Below, piece after piece: positions 1-8,500 of a DNA stretch of 44,759 nucleotides. This stretch comes from Planctomycetota bacterium. GTDB lineage: Bacteria > Planctomycetota > Planctomycetia > Pirellulales > Pirellulaceae. A program made the position numbers and the translations under genes. The notes beneath the pieces are model-generated. The model had not been told where the DNA came from. It saw only the letters and a list, made by a program, of their open reading frames with translations, and ran no database searches. The DNA is taken from contig JAPLNL010000017.1 in the NCBI GenBank assembly GCA_026692905.1, positions 1 to 44,759 on the forward strand, read 5' to 3'. The first letter of the stretch is position 1. Every line of letters starts with the position of its first letter.

Positions 1-293
1 GTTGCCTCTTGGGTGAGAGTTGCCTCTTGGGTGACAATGGCGGCAGCATGTTGTGTGACGTCAACGGGCAATCGCTTCGGCTTTGATTTTTTGGGCAAGG
101 CTGCTTTCGGCACTTCGCTGCTTACCTGATCTGAGTCTGGAGTAACCACTTCCAGCAGACTCGCCGCGTGCTTGCGATCATCGGAGTCGTGGATTTGTAG
201 CGAGTCGATCAGCGAGGCTGCTTCCGCAAGATCAGCTTGGTGGATTTGGTTTTTGGGCGCAGAAATAGCGATCGTGGGCTCTTTTGAGCTCAT
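1..293 (-). CDS. Hypothetical protein, N-terminal part only (runs off left edge)
   Basis: An open frame on the minus strand begins with ATG at 291-293 and stays open for 97 codons to the window edge. A Shine-Dalgarno-like GAGG lies six bases before the ATG, which supports the start. The visible protein begins MSSKEPTIAISAPKNQ and is hydrophilic, with many Ala, Ser, Asp and Lys residues and a basic stretch (KKSKPKRLP) near residue 70; there is no signal peptide or membrane segment. The last visible codons form an 18-bp tandem repeat (1-18 and 19-36) that encodes two TQEA-containing units, so the protein may continue as a low-complexity or repeat region. I do not recognise the family. It could be the disordered head of a larger protein whose domain lies outside the window. 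Confidence 0.6.
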   Translation of the reverse strand, partial: MSSKEPTIAISAPKNQIHQADLAEAASLIDSLQIHDSDDRKHAASLLEVVTPDSDQVSSEVPKAALPKKSKPKRLPVDVTQHAAAIVTQEATLTQEA

Positions 294-706
294 GTGTTCC
301 TCAATCAAGATACAAAGGGTCGAATACCTAAAATTCCATGGCCTGCACTGTGCTCGGACTGTGCAGAAACTCGGGAAAGTGTGGCTCGATTCAACCTTTG
401 TCGTCGGACCCCCGTTTGGGTATCCCTGATAGCATTGAGAGTAAGAACCGTGCTTTCCCAGCTCTTCTATCCCAAGATACTAACAAAAGCCCTGGATTTC
501 AGAAGGGGCAAAATGGAAAGAATGACTTTTGGCCGAGAGCCACGGTTTGCAAAAAGGACTAAAGTTAGGCCTGAAAAACACTTGATTTGCCACCCATAGG
601 TTGAGCATAATTTAGAAAGTCAATCTAGCTCAGTTGGCTCAAAGGGCTTTTGTTGGCCTTAGCGGAACGGCAAGGTTGCTTCCAGTCCAATAGCGAAGTG
701 CGGAAA
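294..706. other. Intergenic region, no gene recognised
   Basis: About 410 bases between the divergent minus-strand gene at the left edge and the small plus-strand gene at 707. Short open frames exist here, but they have no recognisable motif and no convincing ribosome binding site. The region should hold the promoters of both flanking units. I could not pick a confident promoter by eye. Confidence 0.4.
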
Positions 707-925
707 ATGCAAAACCACGAAGTGGATGATTCGTTCAAGGCCTTCTCCAGTGATCTCGTTGAAATTGGTTGCGTCTCCCCCAAAAATTTGAGATACGATG
801 ATGGGAAAAAAAGACTTCCATCGGTTGATCCAGCAGAAGGCACGGTGATTTGGATTGCGAAAGATAGCGAGTCGAAGCCGGAACAGTATCTGGAAGAATG
901 CAATACGCATCAAAACGGAGAATGA
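707..925 (+). CDS. Small acidic protein ending in Gly-Glu, possible Pup/UBact-like modifier
   Basis: A 72-codon frame from ATG 707 to TGA 923-925, placed directly before the Pup-ligase-family gene. TTG codons at 650 and 653 are alternative starts; the one at 653 has AAAGGG six bases upstream and would give a 90-residue protein. The product begins MQNHEVDDSF, is rich in Asp, Glu and Lys, has no signal peptide, and ends YLEECNTHQNGE. Pup and UBact are small, mostly disordered proteins of about 50-70 residues that are ligated through a C-terminal Glu preceded by Gly. Here size, terminal Gly-Glu, a helix-prone acidic segment just before it and the neighbouring ligase-family gene fit that pattern. 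The rest of the sequence does not clearly align with Pup, and TVIWIA in the middle is more hydrophobic than expected. It could instead be an unrelated small gene, or an upstream piece of the ligase frame separated by a frameshift. Confidence 0.45.
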   Translation: MQNHEVDDSFKAFSSDLVEIGCVSPKNLRYDDGKKRLPSVDPAEGTVIWIAKDSESKPEQYLEECNTHQNGE

Positions 926-2606
926 CCGCCCAATCCTTTCTCGATTGATGGGACTTGAAACTGAGTACGCGATCCGATGCCGACAGAACGCGACCATTTC
1001 GGGAGCAGTTCTCGATTTCGATCGGCTTGCTACCAGCCTCGGATACAAGACTCCGATCGCACCTAGTTTTCGAAACCCTTACAGACTCTTCATTGCGAAC
1101 GGCGGCTGCATATCGCTTGAAACGGGTGCGTCTCCAAGCTTGAAGAATGCGATGCTGGAGTCGGCGACACCGGAGTGCAACAGCCCTCGCGAGTTGCTGT
1201 GTTATCAGATGGCCATGGAAAAGCTCTTGTCCGAAGTGGTCAGCAGCACCTTTGTCGAACAAGATGCGCATCTTCTGAAGGGAAGCGCCGACGCACATGG
1301 ACACACTTACGGCCAACATGAGTCGTATGAAATGAGCATCGCCAAAGGACCACATTTGATTGGCTGGCGGCTTGGATTGTTGTTGATGTTACCTGCCGTC
1401 ATGTCTTACCGCGTCCTAGCGGCAATCTGGTTTCTTGTTATTTGGTTTCTAAGCCAAGCGTTTGCCTTGCTATTCAAATCCGCTCGCTTCTTTCACAAAC
1501 GCGTTCCCGAACTAGACAACGCAGCGAGCTCATCCTTCAAACCGAAGAGTAGCCGACTGAGTCTGATGCACCCTGGCTGGGTTCGGCTATGTGCATACGG
1601 ATTACGGGTCTTGCATTTGCCGATCGCGCTGCTTTTGTGGTGCAATATCGTGTGCTTTGCCCTGAGATCACAGCGCAAGCATCTTTCCGCATTCTTCGCT
1701 TCGCGGTGCATCATCGATGGCGCTGGTTATTTGGATAAAGAGAATCGATTTTGGGTCAGCGCTCGGGCGTCGACCATCAACTGTGGCGTCGGCTTCGGTA
1801 GCTACGGTCGTTCCAGTCCATTGTTTCGATGCGATTCCTGGCTTCGAGGTTTGTGCGTTGGACCTTTTTGGACATTAGGAAACTACTTCAGTCTCTTTTC
1901 GGATCGGCAACGCGTTGAATTGGCTATCGGCGACTCGGGAATGTGCGAACAGTCACAGTACGTACGTATCGGGTCGACAGCCCTAGTTTTGGACTTGGTA
2001 GAGAAGATGACGCCGAAGGTGCCGCAACTAAAAAAACCAATCGATGCAATCGGACGTTTTGCACGCGACTGGATGTTGCTGGCCAGCGCCGCGGATCGAT
2101 CTGGACGCCAGTGGACTTCGATGGATATCCAACATGCCTATGCGGCCGCGGTACGTCAAATGTTGCAAACCAAGTCAAACGTGCCTATCGAAGCATGGAA
2201 GATTCTCGATCAATGGCAATCGACCCTAAACCAACTGCAACCAACCGACGACGAAGCCAACTTACCTCGGACAATGCTCGGGCGCATCGATTGGTTAAGC
2301 AAACTCTGGTTGTTACATCAAACCAACGCCGGTGCAACGTGGCAAGCCCGAAAAAAGATCGATCTACGATACCATGAGTTGTCCGGAAGCGGTTACCATC
2401 GCCGCCTGAATGAAACCCTCGAGCTGGCACCCATTCTAGAGCCGTTCGACGTATCGCGAGCCAAGCGAACGCCACCCGTGGGATCACCAGCTACCCAACG
2501 TAGCTATTTGATTCGAGAATTTTCTGAGCCGGAATGCAATCTTCACGTAGACTGGACTCACGCGGAGTTTATCTTCGAGGGCAAAAAACGCAGAATCCTA
2601 TTTTGA
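855..2606 (+). CDS. Pup ligase / depupylase (PafA/Dop) family protein with hydrophobic insertion
   Basis: This family uses ATP to attach Pup to lysines (PafA) or to deamidate and remove it (Dop). Family hallmarks, numbered from TTG 855: MGLETEYAI at 32-40 (nucleotide/metal-binding Glu residues), NGGCISLETG at 82-91 followed by SATPEC at 103-108, KGSADAHGHTYGQHESY at 142-158, IDGAG at 287-291, and IGDSGMCEQSQYVRIGST at 358-375, with LVLDLVE at 378-383. Between the HESY motif and IDGAG lies an insertion of about 110 residues containing hydrophobic stretches at roughly 168-208 and 245-270, which suggests membrane association; canonical PafA and Dop are soluble. The residue aligned by eye with the catalytic Asp is Glu89. 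The start is uncertain: TTG 855 overlaps the small upstream gene, ATG 948 would begin exactly at MGLETEY and lose the conserved Arg before it, and no good ribosome binding site precedes either. No proteasome or ARC/Mpa ATPase gene is in the window. Confidence 0.85.
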   Translation: MRKIASRSRNSIWKNAIRIKTENDRPILSRLMGLETEYAIRCRQNATISGAVLDFDRLATSLGYKTPIAPSFRNPYRLFIANGGCISLETGASPSLKNAMLESATPECNSPRELLCYQMAMEKLLSEVVSSTFVEQDAHLLKGSADAHGHTYGQHESYEMSIAKGPHLIGWRLGLLLMLPAVMSYRVLAAIWFLVIWFLSQAFALLFKSARFFHKRVPELDNAASSSFKPKSSRLSLMHPGWVRLCAYGLRVLHLPIALLLWCNIVCFALRSQRKHLSAFFASRCIIDGAGYLDKENRFWVSARASTINCGVGFGSYGRSSPLFRCDSWLRGLCVGPFWTLGNYFSLFSDRQRVELAIGDSGMCEQSQYVRIGSTALVLDLVEKMTPKVPQLKKPIDAIGRFARDWMLLASAADRSGRQWTSMDIQHAYAAAVRQMLQTKSNVPIEAWKILDQWQSTLNQLQPTDDEANLPRTMLGRIDWLSKLWLLHQTNAGATWQARKKIDLRYHELSGSGYHRRLNETLELAPILEPFDVSRAKRTPPVGSPATQRSYLIREFSEPECNLHVDWTHAEFIFEGKKRRILF

Positions 2607-2619
2607 AGTTTGGCTGCAT

Positions 2620-2782
2620 AGAGGAAGTTTGCCCAACGAATTCGTTACTAGGGAGGGTGAGGCCACCGCTGTAAACATCTTTGCAAAGTCAATTTGATTG
2701 AAAACCTTAGGGAGGGCGAGGCTCCTGCCGAGCCAACGGTCCAAAGGTTCGGCAGGAGCCTCACCCTCCCGAGCAATGAATT
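2620..2782. repeat. Truncated nested-palindrome repeat element
   Basis: Contains an outer arm (GGGAGGGTGAGGCCACCGCT at 2651-2670, then a CATCTTTGCAAAGTCAA spacer) and the inner 61-bp palindrome at 2710-2770, whose arms read GAGGCTCCTGCCGAGCC and its complement. Compared with the complete copy at 29501-29695 it lies in the opposite orientation and stops at about 2782, inside the spacer that should lead to the second outer arm. At that point the sequence changes to a PQQ-type coding frame. Confidence 0.8.
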
Positions 2783-3433
2783 TGGCGGCGCGATCGCGAT
2801 GAGGATACTTCTTGGAGTTCGCCAATTATCATTGATTATGAAGGTCAACAACAAGTCATTGTGTGCGGTACCAATCGTGTTCGTGGGTACGCTTTGACAA
2901 TTGGCGAAGTCCAATGGGAATGCGGTGGCCTCTCGTCCAATATTGTCGCGACCCCAGTATTTGCCGACGATATCTTGTACGTCGGCAGCAGCTATGAAAA
3001 GAAGATGTTGATGGCGATTGATTTGAGAGGAGCGAAAGGAGACTTGACTGGGTCGGAGCGAGTCCTTTGGTCAAGAACACGCGGGACACCTTATGTCCCC
3101 TCACTGCTTCTCTACGACGACTCCCTCTATTTTCTGACCCATTATCAAAATGTACTCACGCGCGTGCATGGTCCGACGGGCAAGGATTCGCCGGGCGCAG
3201 TTCGGTTGGGTTCCTTGGGGAATATTTATGCTTCGCCCGTCGGCGCTAACGGTTTTGTCTATGTGACGGACTTGGCGGGAACCACCGAGGTCATAACGCA
3301 CGCAGACATTCCTCGAACCGTTGCCGTCAACCGCCTCAACGAACCGGTCAACGCCTCGCTGGCGATCGTCGGGGGTGAACTCTTCATTCGAGGCGAAAAG
3401 AATCTCTATTGCGTTTCGCACGACAGGAAGTGA
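2783..3433 (+). pseudogene. 5'-truncated PQQ-like beta-propeller protein
   Basis: The frame is open from 2780 to the stop at 3431-3433. From the repeat boundary it reads WRRDRDEDTSWSSPII, which matches the mid-protein motif of planctomycete PQQ/BamB-like propellers; the intact paralogue at 12034-13395 has RDEKSNWSSPF at the equivalent place, about residue 230 of 453. Only the C-terminal half survives: the signal peptide and first blades are missing, and the cut coincides with the edge of the palindromic repeat. Internal starts such as GTG 2861 could still give a 190-residue product (CGTNRVRGYAL onward), but without a leader it would not be exported. The stop is immediately followed by the ATG of rdgB, and the AGGAAG at the gene's end serves as the rdgB ribosome binding site, so transcription through the remnant may still matter. 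I infer loss of the 5' half by a repeat-associated deletion. Confidence 0.75.
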
Positions 3434-4108
3434 ATGGACTCTGCGACGAACGGTCGAAGTGTGTTAAACTGTTCGATTATGCAAGACCCAATTTCGATTC
3501 CAACAAGAATCAAAAAACTGTACCTAGGCACAAACAATCGCAAGAAGATTGTCGAACTCGTAAATTTACTCGAGCCACGCGGATTTGAAATCAAAGTACC
3601 GGCTGACTTTCCTGATATGTTTGATGTCGACGAAACCGGCAAGACGTTTCTTGAAAACGCAAGACTCAAAGCCATCTCTCAAGCTTGTCATCGAGGCTTG
3701 TGGGCGATCGGTGAGGATAGCGGCCTCTGCGTACCGGCCCTAGGCGGTCGGCCTGGAATTTATTCAGCAAGATTCTCGGGACCAGCAGCCAATGACCAAT
3801 CGAACAACGACTTACTCTTAAAAGAAATGGCATCGCTACCGTTTGACAAACGACAAGCATACTACGTGTCCACGATCGTTTTGGCTGATCCGGAAGGCAA
3901 AATTCATATCGAAACACAAGGGGAATGCTGGGGCCGAATTCTGTTAGAACAACGAGGTATCGGCGGCTTCGGATACGATCCATTGTTTGAGATCGCGGAA
4001 TATCATCAAACGTTTGCCGAGATGGGGCTTGCCGTCAAACGTGCCATCAGCCATCGCGCCCGGGCATTGCGAGCCTTTCTCCATCGTCTCGACGAAATGA
4101 ACGTTTGA
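3434..4108 (+). CDS. rdgB: XTP/dITP diphosphatase (RdgB/HAM1 family)
   Basis: Hydrolyses non-canonical purine nucleoside triphosphates (ITP, dITP, XTP) to monophosphate and pyrophosphate in the cytoplasm, keeping them out of DNA and RNA. Family signatures in order: the substrate loop LGTNNRKK near residues 31-38, ETGKTFLENARLKA, the catalytic/metal segment GEDSGLCVPALGGRPGIYSA, GGFGYDPLF, and the C-terminal SHRARAL. Length of 224 residues is slightly above the usual about 200 because of an N-terminal extension. ATG 3434 is preferred because AGGAAG lies just upstream; ATG 3479 (MQDPIS) is the alternative and would match the usual length better. The stop overlaps or abuts the start of the TauE/SafE gene, so the two are probably co-translated. 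Confidence 0.93.
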   Translation: MDSATNGRSVLNCSIMQDPISIPTRIKKLYLGTNNRKKIVELVNLLEPRGFEIKVPADFPDMFDVDETGKTFLENARLKAISQACHRGLWAIGEDSGLCVPALGGRPGIYSARFSGPAANDQSNNDLLLKEMASLPFDKRQAYYVSTIVLADPEGKIHIETQGECWGRILLEQRGIGGFGYDPLFEIAEYHQTFAEMGLAVKRAISHRARALRAFLHRLDEMNV

Positions 4109-4110
4109 GC

Positions 4111-4854
4111 ATGGCGCCAAACAGCTACTTCGATTGGCTCCTATTGGCCATCGCAGCGTTCGGCATCGGGATCACCAAGAGTGGCTTTTCGGGCGTCAGT
4201 ATGGTACATGTCTATCTCTTCGCAACGGTCTTCGGAGCAAAGAACTCGACCGGCATTGTCTTGCCAATGCTGATCGCAGGCGATGTTTTTGCGATGTTCG
4301 TCTATGGCAAACGTGCCAACTGGGGTTATGTGCGACGCATGATGCCGCCGACGTTGGTCGGAGTCGTCATGGGATGGCTCTTGATGTTCTGGCTCCCCGA
4401 GCAACACTACCGTCCATTGATCGGCACGATCATTCTCGGACTGACGCTGCTGCAGATCGTTCGTTTGTGGAAGGAGGATTGGCTGGCAGATGTTCCACAC
4501 GCCGCTTGGTTTGCGTGGAGCATGGGGATTTTAGTCGGACTCACAACAATGCTGGCCAACGCAGCAGGACCTATTTTTGGCTTGTACTTGCTAGCCATAG
4601 GGTTGCCCAAGCTAGAGTTTGTTGGGACGGCAGCTTGGTTTTTTCTGATGCTCAATGTGATCAAGATCCCCTTCAGCTGGAGCTTGGGTTTGATACGGCT
4701 GGACACTCTAACGCTGAACGCAATGCTCATTCCGTTGATTGCGTTGGGGCTCTGGATCGGAACCCTGGTGGTGCGACGAATCCCGCAGCGGCTCTTTGAC
4801 AGTATTATCTTAATCCTGACCGGCTTGGCTTCGATCCGCATGCTGTTTTGGTGA
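4111..4854 (+). CDS. TauE/SafE-family membrane permease
   Basis: A membrane protein of about 247 residues with roughly eight hydrophobic helices, in the family that includes sulfite, sulfoacetate and other small organic-anion exporters. The family's N-terminal pattern is visible in AFGIGITKSGFSGVSMV, and the second half repeats it in LVGLTTMLANAAGPIFGLYLLAI, where the conserved NAAGP segment is typical. The C-terminal WIGTLVVRRIPQRLFD matches the usual hairpin before the last helix. ATG 4111 lies three bases after the rdgB stop; TTG 4105 would overlap it. The coupling suggests one operon with rdgB, but the functional link is unknown. The substrate cannot be read from sequence. Confidence 0.88.
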   Translation: MAPNSYFDWLLLAIAAFGIGITKSGFSGVSMVHVYLFATVFGAKNSTGIVLPMLIAGDVFAMFVYGKRANWGYVRRMMPPTLVGVVMGWLLMFWLPEQHYRPLIGTIILGLTLLQIVRLWKEDWLADVPHAAWFAWSMGILVGLTTMLANAAGPIFGLYLLAIGLPKLEFVGTAAWFFLMLNVIKIPFSWSLGLIRLDTLTLNAMLIPLIALGLWIGTLVVRRIPQRLFDSIILILTGLASIRMLFW

Positions 4855-4891
4855 GGAGCAACATTAAGCCCGCAATCGCATTCTAATCATC

Positions 4892-4930
4892 TGCGATAGA
4901 ATCGCGAATGCGATGGGATTTTTTAGCCTG
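4892..4930 (+). repeat. Partial copy of the TGCGATTGAATCGCGAAT hairpin repeat
   Basis: Reads TGCGATAGAATCGCGAATGC and continues to TTTTTTAGCCTG. It matches the left part of the longer repeats at 10631-10705 and 37767-37840 but lacks their GGGGTAAAGTTCGC palindromic half. It lies just downstream of the TauE/SafE gene. Confidence 0.7.
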
Positions 4931-5042
4931 ATCTCGCGCCTTAGCGCTATTTCCGCGAGAAACGGACTGCGTTTGTTCAGTCCCGTCCGCGTATCCGTCT
5001 CGTCCACTTACTCGTTCGGGACAATGGTCCCAAACTACGACC

Positions 5043-5303
5043 TTATCGCGAAAGAACGAGTTGCAGCACGCCGACCAAACCGAACAGCGAAAAACCAGCG
5101 AAGGCGATTGCTAGCCAAGACAGGAATCTTCCTGGGTATTGAATTCCAGAGTTGTCCGCCAATTGAAGGACAATTTCTTCGGCTTGTGGCAACGAGAGTC
5201 CCAGCTCATCCCGGTATAAGCATACCGCCTCAGACCAATGGCCCTGCTGGATCAGATGTGTTGCAAGTGAATCGATGTTGGACATGATTGAAATTGGATT
5301 CAT
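5043..5303 (-). CDS. Small single-pass membrane protein with L7/L12-like motif
   Basis: An 86-residue protein from ATG 5303 (GTG 5309 and ATG 5285 are alternatives; none has a strong ribosome binding site). The middle reads EAVCLYRDELGLSLPQAEEI, which resembles the helix-turn of the ribosomal protein L7/L12 C-terminal domain (pattern EAIKLxRExTGLGLKEAKxxV). After a short linker the last 25 residues (FLSWLAIAFAGFSLFGLVGV) form one membrane helix. Similar small proteins with an L7/L12-like motif and a helix are, as I recall, seen in planctomycetes, with no established role. It stands alone between the TauE/SafE gene and the LptD-like gene and on the opposite strand to both. Confidence 0.65.
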   Translation of the reverse strand: MNPISIMSNIDSLATHLIQQGHWSEAVCLYRDELGLSLPQAEEIVLQLADNSGIQYPGRFLSWLAIAFAGFSLFGLVGVLQLVLSR

Positions 5304-5552
5304 CGCCACAGCAGTCTGGGAGGATTAGGAGTTTTGGCGATGCTGGGAGTTGTGCGGAAGAGAATTTGAAAATTTTTCCTGGTCTCACTCATTCGGCAGA
5401 TCGGATTTGCAGACTTTAGCCAAACCTTCGTCTTGAGGTAAATTTTTTTGATTCCTATACTCCGGCCGGAGCCTTAGGCACCCAAAAGAGGGTTTTCGAA
5501 GATGACTGCCCGAAAAGAACCACCTATTTAACCCACGGAGAGCGATTCGGTA

Positions 5553-8500
5553 GTGGAACGGAGTCCCCCGACCGATTCAAACCAAAAGGTTCAAGATCTG
5601 CCGCCGTGGCAGCCTTTGAGCCGAATGGCCGTTCGAAAGTTTGCTCACGCAATCGTGAGCATGTGGGGTGCCGCGCTTTTACTTGTCATACCGCATCTCA
5701 TTGCTCTCGCCCCCTCGAATGTTCATGGGAATTTTGATACTGAGATTGGGGTCCCTCTTTCCGACCCGAAATTTGCGATCGACATTTTTTCCCACCAAGC
5801 GACGAAGCAGCAGCAGGGCGTGTACGACATCTACACTTTCACTGGCGGCTGCCGAGTCTACCAAGGGTCGTTTTCTGCAACTTGCGACAAGGCTCACATT
5901 TGGGTGGATCGAACGCAAACGGAATCTTCGACGGAACAGCAGCCCAAGAAAGTCATCCTTCAAACGATTGGCAATTGTGTTGTGCGCTGGTCCGAGGAAC
6001 AACGCATCGAAGACCAAGAGTGGATGGGACGATTATTTAGCAACCTTGATCTTGGATTCCACGTCGACGTTTGGGAACAAACCAATGGGCAGGTACCTGA
6101 CTTGAATTGGTCCAGTGGCGGCTCGGTTCGAAATGCGGTCGCTTGGTCCAACAATGATTCAACGCGTACGCAACTTGCAAACCAGAATGAGATACTACCT
6201 CGTCCAGGCGTTCAATCGACTCCACGTGGCGGAGTGGAGGTACCCAACGGTGCGATGGCGCCAAGTATGCAAATAGGCAATACACAGCTCGGCGGCACCG
6301 TGATCGACGCGGGTGCGCCTAAGCTGTTCGAATCCATTCAGCCTGCGCCGGCCAAGATGGAAGAAGTGCAATCCTTTCAACTACCAGGCCAAGTGGATTT
6401 TGGGCCAGCACCTGTGGCCGGCCCGGTCGCATTTGCGGACCCTACCGCAGTTCGAAGCTCGCCGCGAATTGGCGCTCGAACGTTTGATTTTGGAGGTCGA
6501 GGTGGCACGAATCCCGAGTTGACCACCATGAATCGCCCAGACCGAGGAGATTCAGTGATCACGCTCCGAGGTGGCATAAGGCTCATGTTTGGTGGCGCAG
6601 CAGTCCAGACCGGTTCGGGCCCGATGGATCAGGGAACCGTACTTATCGAAGCTGACAACGCTGTCATCTGGACCGCCGACGCAACCCGCTTAAACTCGAA
6701 AAAGATCGATGATTTGCCGGTCGAGATCTACATCGAAGGAAACGTCGTCTTCCAACAGGGGCAACGCAAAATCTATGCTGAACGCATGTACTACAACGTG
6801 CAAGCGGAGTACGGCATGATCCTCGGCGCTGAGGTCCTGACACCTGCTCCGCAATACGAAGGGATCGTTCGACTCAAGGCGGATGTGATTCAACAGCGTT
6901 CTCGCGAGAATTTTATGGCCTACTCTGCCGCCCTGACGAGCAGCAGACTCGGAGTTCCTCGCTATTGGTTGCAATCCGATCGAATCGAACTGAGCGATCG
7001 AAGCAACGAGCCCAAGCAAAACCTGTTCGGCTTGCCATTTGTCGGACGGACCCCAGATCAAACCGGTATGCAGGCCAAAGCAAGAAACAACTTTGTCTAC
7101 ATTGAGGGTTTTCCTGTCCTGTATTGGCCTTTCATGAACTCCAACGTCGACACCTCGAACTTCTATGTGAGTGGGCTGAAGTACAAAAATGATCGGATCT
7201 TTGGCAATCAGGTCATGGTGGATTTCGACTTATATCAGCTACTTGGACTGCAAGGCATCGACGGTACGCGATGGACGGCATCCACCGACTATTTGAGCGA
7301 ACGCGGTTTCGCATTGGGAACCAACTTTAACTACAACGTTCCCAACCTGCTGCTTGGTCCCGCAAATGGCTATCTCGATGCTTGGGGGCTCAAGGACACA
7401 GGCCTCGACTTCATCGGTGCAGACCGCTCGGGCCTCAAACCAGAAAAAGATACCCGTGGTCGACTTCTTCTCAAGCACAAACAGCGTCTGTCCACCGATA
7501 CGGAATTGTGGGCGGAAGTTGGATTGATCAGCGACCGCAATTTCATGGAGCAATACTTTGAGCAGGAGTGGGACACCCAAAAAGACAACTCCACAGCGCT
7601 TCGTTTCCGACAATACTACGACCAACAGATGATTGATATCTGGGGACAAGCCAGAGTCAATAACTTCTACACAGAGACCCAATGGCTGCCTAGACTTGAC
7701 CACTATTGGTTGGGTCAATCCATCGGCGACATGTTTACCTACTACACGCATTCGGACATCGGATACGCGAAACAGCAAGTGGCCTCCACACCGACAACAG
7801 CACAGGAAGCGGCCAAGTTTCAGCTTCAGCCCTGGGAAGTCAACGCATCAGGCCTGCATGCGGTGACACGCCACGAGCTTAATTTTCCGATCGACACCGG
7901 GTACTATAAATTTGTCCCCTTTCTCTCTGGCGAAGCGGGCCAGTGGGGGCAGGACGTTACTGGAAACGACATCACGCGATTGACCGGACAAGCTGGCTTG
8001 AAATCGTCGCTACCGATGTGGCGAACGTTTCCCGAGGTTCAAAGCAGCGTTCTCAATCTCAACGGTATGGCGCACAAAATTTCCTTCGAAAGCGAATTTT
8101 TGTATGCGGATACCACACGCGACCTCAATCAGTTTCCTCTTTACAACCCAATCGATGACAACTCGCAGGAGCACTTTCGACGACGACTTGTCTTCAATAC
8201 CTTTGGCGGCGTTTTACCGGACCAGTTCGATGCAACGAAATTAGCGGCCCGCCAAGCCATGCAACGGTACGTTTCGGCTGCCAGCTCCGAAGTCGTTACC
8301 AACCAAATGCAATCGCGATTCGGAGTTCACCAAAGATTGCAAACGAAGCGTGGGGTTGCGGGAAGAGAACGCATTGCGGATGTGATCGAGTTTGATGTCG
8401 ATGCGATCTACTTTGGAAACCCAGATCGCGACAACTTCGGCCAAAGCTTGGGTGGAATCAACTACGACTTCCGCTATCACATTGGAGACCGAGTTACCTT

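Noticed and set aside
620-695. TAGCTCAGTTGG-like string resembling a tRNA D-arm
   Set aside because: No matching acceptor stem, anticodon arm or GTTCGA-type T-arm could be folded around it.
735-1355. Minus-strand frame of 206 codons opposite the Pup-ligase gene
   Set aside because: It lies antisense to strongly conserved motifs of the plus-strand gene and has no recognisable domain of its own.
2620-2782. Insertion sequence
   Set aside because: No transposase frame is present and the element is only about 160-195 bp; it fits a non-autonomous repeat.
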